Shown here: positions 56,031 to 64,000 of the stretch, piece after piece
Numbering within the stretch: position 1 is the stretch's first letter
How the letters are laid out: every line of letters begins with the position of its first letter
Source of the DNA: Physcia stellaris
Taxonomy: Eukaryota; Ascomycota; Lecanoromycetes; Caliciales; Physciaceae
NCBI GenBank assembly: GCA_018902385.1
Contig: JABSSW010000016.1
Span: forward strand, 372,001 to 436,000
DNA: 64,000 nucleotides
Direction: 5' to 3'
Translations under genes and position numbers: made by a program
Notes under the pieces: model-generated
What the model saw: the letters and a program-made list of their open reading frames with translations, nothing else
Database searches by the model: none
What the model was told of the DNA's origin: nothing

Positions 56031-56809
56031 ATGACTACTAATATTGTGATCGCATTCGATGCATACGGCACGCTACTTTCAACAGAGTCCATCGCCCAGG
56101 AGCTAGCTAGTCATTTTGGCAAAGAGAAAGCCGGCACACTCGCAGCCTTGTGGAGGAGAATTCAATTGGAATACACATGGCGATATAACAGCATGCGTGG
56201 GTACCCATACTACCATATAAACCACGCTGAGTTTATGAAGAGCAATATGTGCCATTCTCGGAGATTACGAGGAACTCCTTAAGCCATGCTTTAGCAGAAT
56301 CAGGGCTCTCACTGGAAAAAGCAGCCATTGAGAAGCTCATGAAGGCTTATGACTCGCTAGCCACGTTCCCTGATGTACCACCAGCTTTGGAAGCAATTGC
56401 CAAAATGAATGACATCAATGCCGTCGTATTCTCTAATGGCACCGATAGCATGGTGGGCAACTCCGTGAACTCATCTCAGGATCTAGGTCCTCATGCTTCA
56501 GTCTTCAAAGACATCATCACCGTCGAGGAAGTCCGGTGTTTCAAGCCTCATCCAAACGTGTATTATCATTTGGCGGAAAAGGTTGGCAAAAGCAGAAATG
56601 CCATGGGAGAGATATGGCTAGTTAGTGGAAATCCATTTGACGTTGTGGGAGCCCGTGCAGTAGGTATGCAGGCGTGCTGGGTCGATCGAGCTGGTAGTGG
56701 CTGGACGGACGAGTTATTTCAGGGTTTTACTGGAAGACCAACGGTGGTTGTGAAGAGCTTAGGTGAAGTGGTGGATGCTGTGAAAAAACTTCAGGCCGAA
56801 GCTAAATGA
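56031..56809 (+). CDS. haloacid dehalogenase-like hydrolase (type II)
   Basis: Model join(56031..56196, 56241..56809), 244 residues; the 44-bp intron (GTGGGT..GAAG) restores the family sequence NSM-Q-YVPFSEITRNSL. All four HAD motifs are present: nucleophile in FDAYGTLL (Asp10), VFSNGT (motif II), the lysine in RCFKPHPNVYYHLA (motif III) and SGNPFDVVGARAVGM (motif IV). YTWRYNSM and FPDVPPALE are typical of L-2-haloacid dehalogenases, which release halide from 2-haloacids through an Asp ester. Many fungal members have unknown substrates. No signal peptide, so likely cytosolic. Confidence 0.88.
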
Positions 56810-57553
56810 CATGAGAATCCACTTATAGTAGTCAATCCAGATCATGCTCGCAGTTGGACCTGGAAAGCTGACGCATTTAACCTGGACACATGTGCTCAAC
56901 GCGAATTGATGTTTGAGATAGACCTAAGAGCTGTAATTTTCAATCGTTTGGAAATAGCCTTGGTATGGCGATTGAGGTCTTGTTACTAGGTCTTGTACGA
57001 GGCCAGGGGCTCGGAGGGTTAGTGAGGAAATTAGAGGAGAAGGGTAGCTCAGTGCTACTCGTAGTTGTGGATCACTCGGACCAAATTAAGGTCTTCAACG
57101 AAAAACGGACTCGAATGACCTTACCATCCTCTTAACACCGGGCTGCAAGGGTAGGTACCAGTCCAGAAGAGAACCATGGCGAACTCGTATGGACATCGTA
57201 TTGCTGGGTGTCTTGAGCGAATGGTTACCGATTACTTATTGTATTCAGCTCTTAAAAAGCAAACGGCCTCACGAGAAGAATTCAAATGATGCTTCCGAGT
57301 ACTGGGAGCTTCATTGGACGAATCGGTTCATGTCAAGGTGGAAGCTCAAGGTTTGGGTGCTCCGGATACACTAGACCTAGTCGAGTCTAGAGCGTATCGA
57401 CGTCACTGCCAAAATTTACCGTCATGGCATTCTCCCATTGACAATCTCCTTCTCTTACTTAACAAAACATTAGTTCTGCCTCACCATAATTCTCCTCGCT
57501 TAGCAGATCGAGAAATTATCAATCAATAGTGCCTTCTTCTTCCAACAGTAATT
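56810..57553. other. intergenic, no supported gene
   Basis: Two short frames (57189-57374, 57314-57529) without support. Confidence 0.5.
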
Positions 57554-58071
57554 ATGTCCTTTGCTCGCGTTCGCCTTCAGCCCTTGGCTCGTCAAGCCCG
57601 CCTTTTCACCACCTCACCCTATCGTCAATCAGTCCTTGACTCGGCTAAGGATGCTGCAAAGAAAGTAGACCGGACCGTGTCTGATGCCGCTGTTAAGGGA
57701 ATCGAGAAAGGCGGTATGTCCACACCCTACCAATGTTGTTTCTCCGCCTTACTGATCCTACCTGCTCCCACGTTTTGCTCCACGACGTGACCCCGTTTCT
57801 CTCATGACAGGGTTTCCCTTGGCAGTCAATGTTCTTTTTCTCCCGGTTTACTGACCAGGCGAGAAATGTAGAACAAGCATCACAGGCTGCCAAATCCACC
57901 ATCGGCATGAAGACCAATGAGGCGAAGGGAGAAGCGGCTGCGAACACTGGCGAGATGAAAGGCAAGGCTCAAGATATGGCCGGGCAAGCCAAAGGCAAAG
58001 CTCAAGAAATGGCCGGTGAAGCCAAGGGCAAAGCGCAGGAGCTGAAGGGTGAGGCCAAGTCGAAGATGTGA
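57554..58071 (+). CDS. mitochondrial LEA-like repeat protein
   Basis: Model join(57554..57713, 57872..58071), 119 residues. The 158-bp intron (GTATGT..TGTAG) is long for this genome, and an alternative acceptor 15 bp upstream does not keep frame. Residues 1-25 (MSFARVRLQPLARQARLFTT) form an amphipathic Arg-rich mitochondrial presequence. The mature part is Ala/Lys/Glu-rich, with KSTIGMKTNEAKGEAA and three repeats of an 11-12-residue GKAQDMAGQAK type, the signature of group-3 LEA/hydrophilin proteins. Such proteins are unstructured helices that protect membranes or enzymes on drying or heat stress. A role in the mitochondrial matrix is inferred. Confidence 0.8.
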
Positions 58072-58822
58072 AGCAGTGGAAAGTTTGTCGTGGATTGAGG
58101 ATGGCGATTGTGTGGGTGAAGTACGGTTCCAGCTACTGAGCAGACGCCGAAATACAGAGCTGTGTACACTTATTCTAAGAAGCACAAGGCGTTGAGCTCT
58201 CAGTTTTCTAGTTTGCATAGCACCGCTGTCGAATGAGCAATGGACATTCTATCTCCAACATTACTCCTAAAGAGCATTTGCTACACACTACTTCCACTGT
58301 GTTTGCTCCTCATTACAGCGCATACTATTCAAAAAGCTTGGGCTTTTCCGTCTAGGATGTATCGTCGTTTTATTTTCCTCAATTCCCATTCCCACCATTG
58401 CAGGTACAAAATCGAGGGGTAAGTTTCTCAACGTTGTTGCTTGATCTTCCCTCCAATTTCCCCTCCAAGACTATCCATTGCAAATGGGAACAGCCAGAGT
58501 GAATATGAAGGGGTCGTTTTATGATAAAGAGCGGAGAAACCCCAGTCACCAACAATTTTCTAAAACAAAGAGCCCCAAAAGGCTAGACCGGAAACGGAAA
58601 GGTGTCGAGTGCAAGCCTTGGCAATATTATTGTACCTGAGGGGTCGAGCAACAACCCCACTAACACACCGCATCCTGACTTCTCAATTTCTCTCGCGAGT
58701 CGTACATAAGCTCATTACACTCGAATTCCAGTCAAGCTTTCACACAGAAGCCATACCATACCGCCTTGCTAGACTCTCCCTCGGACTTCACCTTCAGAAA
58801 TTGCCTCACAAATCCAATAAAC
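58072..58822. other. intergenic with a weak 60-codon frame
   Basis: An ATG at 58240 opens 60 codons with one hydrophobic helix (LLPLCLLLITAHTI). There is no further evidence that it is expressed. The rest is empty. Confidence 0.35.
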
Positions 58823-59689
58823 ATGGCTCCAGGTGGTCGAGGACGTGGAGGAAAATTCAGCAAGCCGACCAGAGGAGGTCTTCTACTTCCTGGCTCTTTA
58901 CAATCTGATCTGCTTACACAGATATAGGTGGAAAGAAATTCAGCAAAAACTTGACCCCTCTAGACGCAGATGGAAACCCCGTGAGCATGTGGGGAGTCAG
59001 TACTCATGCATGACCCGAGGTCGTCCTTAACACTACTAACACTTCTCTCTTCAGGCGCCCCAAGATAAAGCTGCTGCAGAATCCTCCTCAGAAGAAGAGT
59101 CATCAGAAGAATCCGAGGACGACTCAGACGAAGGGGACGCATCCAAGCCGGAACAAACGCGCGAACAACGCCGTGCCGCAGCCAAAGCCAAAAAGAAGCC
59201 GCTATCAAGCGCAAAGCTACCAAAGTCGCCGCACCTGGCGACCTCCCTTCGTCCTCTGAGGAAGACGAGGAGGAGGAAGACTCCGACGGGCCCGCTCCGG
59301 CAAACCCCAACCATACTGCCAAATCCCGCAACCAGGCCGCCGCCGCACCTATTCAGCCATCCGACCCCGCCACTGCAACCAAGTCTTCCAAGTCGACGCC
59401 TTTGAGCCAGCTGTCGCGGCGAGAGAGGGAGGCGCTACAGGCGCAGCAGGCAAAGGAACGGTATCAGAAGATGCATGCTGAGGGAAAGACCGATGAAGCG
59501 AGGGCTGATCTGGCTCGATTGAGTCTCATAAAGGAGAAGCGAGAAATGGAGGCTGCCCGAAAGAAAGCGGAAAAGGAAGAGAAAGAAGCGGCTGAGAAGG
59601 ACAGGGCGAAGGAGATCGATGAGAAGGAGAGAAAGAAGAGGGAGGCTGCTATGGGTGGCGGTGGGAAAGGCAAAAAGGGGAAGGCATAA
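58823..59689 (+). CDS. PP28/PDAP1-family phosphoprotein, apparent frameshift
   Basis: Exons 58823..58877, 58928..about 58995 (or 58980 using a GTGAGC donor) and 59055..59689. The N-terminus [19 protein letters not shown] leads into [16 protein letters not shown] and an acidic serine tract ([17 protein letters not shown]). The C-terminal domain [37 protein letters not shown] is a clear match to the casein kinase substrate phosphoprotein PP28/PDAP1 family. The acidic part and the C-terminal part are in different frames. The switch occurs in the AAAAAGAAG run at about 59190-59198, as if one base were missing. The family is conserved and single-copy, so an assembly error is more likely than a dead gene. 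Cytosolic/nuclear, probably phosphorylated by CK2; molecular role poorly defined. Confidence 0.8.
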
Positions 59690-60194
59690 GAGCATTGAAG
59701 TCAGGATCGACAACTTTGGCACGATTGACCAGAGCTAGGCATAAATGAATTGATGACCTGTACGTCGATGTGTTCAAGACGTCTTCAGCGATATTTCGTC
59801 TTCTCGTTGGATAACCTCATACTACCTATCCCATTATCTAACACACAGGACGGGACGTATCTACTGACTGACATTGCATTACAATCAGGGCAGCTGAAGG
59901 AAGACCAAAGATCAATTTGGTCAGATTGCGCAAAGTTCGGTTTCACTTCGGGCTATAAGCATCGGAGCGTCAACAAGTTGATTCATACGGGGTCCAACAC
60001 ATTACTCACTAACTAGATAGTATACCTCAGGTGTAGAGCTTCCGTCCTCAAGAACAAGATTCCTAGTTATCCCATCAGCGCAAAACCCTCAGCTCCCATC
60101 ACCGGGACACAAATGCGAGTCCACTCGTCGAAATCTTGATATGCATAGCCCAAAGCAGGTTCAAGTATTTTTCATCCTTGGATGAGCGTCGCCA
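59690..60194. other. convergent intergenic region
   Basis: Lies between the 3' ends of the PP28-family and GMC genes. No feature seen. Confidence 0.5.
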
Positions 60195-62323
60195 CTAAGT
60201 CTGAATATGTGCTTTCTCTTTGATTAAATCCGCAGCCTTCTCGCCAATACCGTAAACCGCCATCTGTGGGTGTCCACCCATCAATATCGGCATGATACTA
60301 GCGTCAGCAACCCGTAGATTCGAAACACCACGGACGAACAGCTCCTCATCAACAACAGCCATCGGATCACTACTTTTCCCCATCTTGCAAGAACCGGCAG
60401 GGTGGTAGCCTACATCGTGAGAGTAAGCGAGGAAGAGTCACCGACATGCCCGGCTAGAGATAGCGAAAAGACTCACAGGTTTGCGCATCCGCCTTGATCA
60501 CCGGCTCCCAGTCCTCGCGCCTCGTATGAGAATGGTAGGTGAGATGCGCAGGCCAAGAGCCGCTGACAACATCTTTAGTGCCTGCCCCATCCACAACAAT
60601 CTCATTCGCCAGGCGGCAGCCTTCGCTAAACACGAGCAGATCGAGAGGGTCGCTCAGATAGTTGTGGTCGACGACGGGATTCTGCGTGGGATCTTTCGAT
60701 TTCAGCGTCACCTGTCCCCGGGACTTTGGCGCGAAGAGTTCGGTCACGATGGCGAAGGCCTGTTTGCCCTCGCTTGGATATTCTACGCCGAGGGAGGTCG
60801 GGAAATAGCATTCCGTGTTCCAGAACTCCACGTGTGGTTGGCAGGGTAGGAGGTCCAGGGGATCACGACCGTCGACCCGAGCGGCTGTCTGCCATAAGGG
60901 TGAGGTCGCCAGTCTATCATCCAGCCGAGCGAACGCGAAAGCGCCGAAGGGGAACTTGGAGAAGAATCCTGAGCGGTTGCTGTGCCACTCCGCGATAGAT
61001 CTGTCCTTGGAGTCACCATGCCATATGAGATGGTCATCGGTGAGTCCGGGTTCGGAGACTTCGTAGGATGCAACCAGGATCTATTGGATCAGTTGAGAGT
61101 GCTGAAATACCAGTGTCTGGGGGTACACAAGACTCACAAGATGGTCCATGAGGTTCTTCCCGACACCAGAAACGTCAACGCGACTTCTGATATCGTGCTT
61201 CTCAACCTCACTTCTATCGCCAATACCCGAACGAAGTAAAATAGCTGGACTCCCATACGCCCCCGCGGTCAAGACCACTTCTTTACGTGCCTTGACAGAA
61301 TATCTGTCGCCAGCGGAGTCTCGAAGCTCTACGCCTACGGCACGCATACTCCCAGAAGTTTCTTCCAGGATAACTTTGTCGACATAGACATTGGTCTTGA
61401 CATCCAAGTTACTCGATGGCTTTCCTTCGTCAATGTAATCTGCCGCGGTGGTCCGGACCCCCTTATGACTAGTCCTAACAACATGCCCACATCCACAAGG
61501 GCCCTCCCCAGAGGAAAACATATCAGGCTTAAACGGCAAGCCCTTGGACCGATACGACTCCAGGACCCGGTCCGAGATTGGAGCCGGATCATGGGGTGCA
61601 GTCATCAGAGGGCCGCTGTATCCATGAGCCGCTTCGTCGGCCTCAAACCAAGGTTTATTGTGGAACGTTTCGGCCTGAGAAGCATTTAGTGTTTAGACAG
61701 GGGTTGCGATGTCTTGCCACTTGCTCAACTACCGCTCCGTGATGCCCGCCCCCTTACCTACCTTAGACATATACCTAAACATTTCCTCCCCGCTCCACCC
61801 TTCGATCCCCCAAGCATCGTAGTCCGCTCGGCTGCCACGAATACACAACGTGCCATTAACACCACTGCTTCCGCCCAGAAACCTACACGAAAGCCCTTAA
61901 CTTAAGCACAGCACGCATTTGATCGCTCTCTCATCAAGGCAAAAAAGCAGATACTCACTTCCCCCTCGTCAACTGCAGCCTCCTCCCATCCAAGCGCTCA
62001 CACGGCTCGCTTTGGATGTTCCAATCCGCTTCGGTGCCCATGATCTGCGTCCACCTTCAGAGACGTTAGCTTTTCCACAGGGCCGCTATAGGAAACACGT
62101 TACGCTGCTGGCATGGCCGAAGCCGGCACCGAGCCCTTTGGCCCGCCTGCTTCCACGAGCAGGACGGACACCACGGGATCTTCTGCGAGGCGGCGGGCGA
62201 GCACGCAGCCTGCTGTGCCTCCTCTGCAGAGAATGTGAGTACGTGATATGGTGCGTGGTGCTGCGAGGCGTACCCGCAGATAATGTAGTCATAGGTTTTG
62301 TCGTCGTTGCTTGATAGTGGCAT
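60195..62323 (-). CDS. GMC oxidoreductase (choline dehydrogenase-like)
   Basis: Seven exons: complement(60195..60409, 60477..61080, 61138..61674, 61762..61882, 61959..62054, 62104..62223, 62274..62323). 580 residues, all introns GT..AG (49-87 bp), length divisible by three. The FAD-binding Rossmann motif [19 protein letters not shown] starts at residue 11. GMC signature 1 appears as [16 protein letters not shown], signature 2 as [15 protein letters not shown], and the C-terminal catalytic region as [32 protein letters not shown], with the paired His in [19 protein letters not shown]. The family oxidises alcohols or sugars with FAD and O2 or another acceptor; substrate cannot be told. No signal peptide, so intracellular, unlike secreted aryl-alcohol or glucose oxidases. 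Confidence 0.92.
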
Positions 62324-63039
62324 AGCTGTTACTGGAGAGACTTTTCTGTAATCCCTTGGAAGGTTCTAAGGCGTCGCGCCGGAAGCCAGAGGCTGCGCTC
62401 AAGGTATATCGAGAGAGTTGGCGGGGAGGTGGGACCGTCCAGTTCTTGAGGTGGTGTGGGATGCTGCAGTATGTAGCCAGCCGGATCAGTGCAGTCCTTC
62501 GATAATGCACATTGGCTGTTGATTCCCCGCAGCTGGACGCATGTCCGACCTTACCTTACCTACCCATACAATCCAATCCAATCAGGCAAACGCCGATTTT
62601 TTGGGACAGCAATTTGAACGTAGTCGTGATGTATGCTTGGAGTACGAAAAGCTGCAATCATGCGGTATTTTGATCTGACTCTTAGCGCGTCCTGTTTGCA
62701 ACTCAAGTTCCGCTGGTTTGCTCTCTAAACCTGTGGCGACAATATAGAAATCGCAATAGCGCTCTCATCTGTGAAGTTTAGGTGTATGAATTTAGGAGCC
62801 TTTCGTGTGCCATGTCGCAGTGACGATGCTCCTCCGCTCGTCCATCCTACAAAGAGGTCAAAAGGCTAAGAGAAACGGATATGAGACAGAGAGAAAAGGA
62901 CTTAGTTAGGCATTACACTACCTAAGCAGAATGCATGTCGAGATCACACCACAACTTCTCCAGGTCCCACTTAGGTAGTAGTAGCCTTCCTAGACTCCAG
63001 AAACGCCAAAGCTGCCATGAATCATCGACCAAGGTAATT
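62324..63039. other. intergenic, no supported gene
   Basis: Promoter side of the GMC gene and 3' region of VPS4. Only short frames. Confidence 0.5.

Positions 63040-64000
<961 letters not shown>

Noticed and set aside
56197-56282. HAD exon 1 reading on to its own stop
   Set aside because: The read-through frame loses the family sequence. A 44-bp GT..AG intron restores it with correct phase.

Overview
The window reads as nuclear DNA of a filamentous ascomycete (Pezizomycotina). Genes carry several short introns (about 44-240 bp, GT..AG, many with a CTAAC or CTGAC branch point), and the families are typically fungal: an NLR with a SesB-like hydrolase, a pisatin-demethylase-like P450, a GMC oxidoreductase, small secreted proteins and VPS4. 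No finer taxonomic call can be made from sequence alone.

The window has two compartments. Roughly 1-41 kb is gene-poor and repeat-rich, with decayed or duplicated genes. These include a broken repeat-protein gene at the left edge, a lineage of coiled-coil paralogues (4.3-5.0 kb, a fragment at 5.6 kb, a tandem-fused copy at 13.4-15.4 kb and a decayed relative at 23.2 kb), a VPS4-like AAA ATPase stopped by one in-frame TAG (11.0-12.6 kb), a Spo11/TopVIA-like TOPRIM relic (24.9-25.4 kb), several inverted-repeat (MITE-like) elements and a tRNA-like gene. Intact islands here are a two-exon orphan (19.5 kb), a six-exon cytochrome P450 (28.5-30.4 kb), a two-module cysteine-knot-like secreted protein (33.2-33.6 kb) and a few hypothetical genes at 36-39.5 kb.

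From about 41.2 kb to the right end the DNA is gene-dense. In order: a SesB-type hydrolase/NB-ARC receptor (+), mitochondrial translation initiation factor 2 (-), a GNAT acetyltransferase (+), a secreted TSQTS-repeat protein (-), an HNH-nuclease-domain protein (-), a haloacid-dehalogenase-like hydrolase (+), a mitochondrial LEA-like repeat protein (+), a PP28/PDAP1 family phosphoprotein (+), a GMC oxidoreductase (-) and the 3' part of VPS4 (-, running off the right edge).

Exon models were built by hand. Models marked as such have GT..AG introns and total lengths divisible by three. Nothing points to one pathway shared by neighbours; the right half is ordinary housekeeping plus secreted/defence genes. 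The most unusual material is in the left half: the paralogous coiled-coil lineage, the nonsense-decayed genes (several stops fit C-to-T changes in CpA or its complement, as repeat-induced point mutation produces) and the double cysteine-knot secreted protein. Three probable frameshifts fall in A/G-rich or homopolymer tracts, so base-level assembly errors should be kept in mind.
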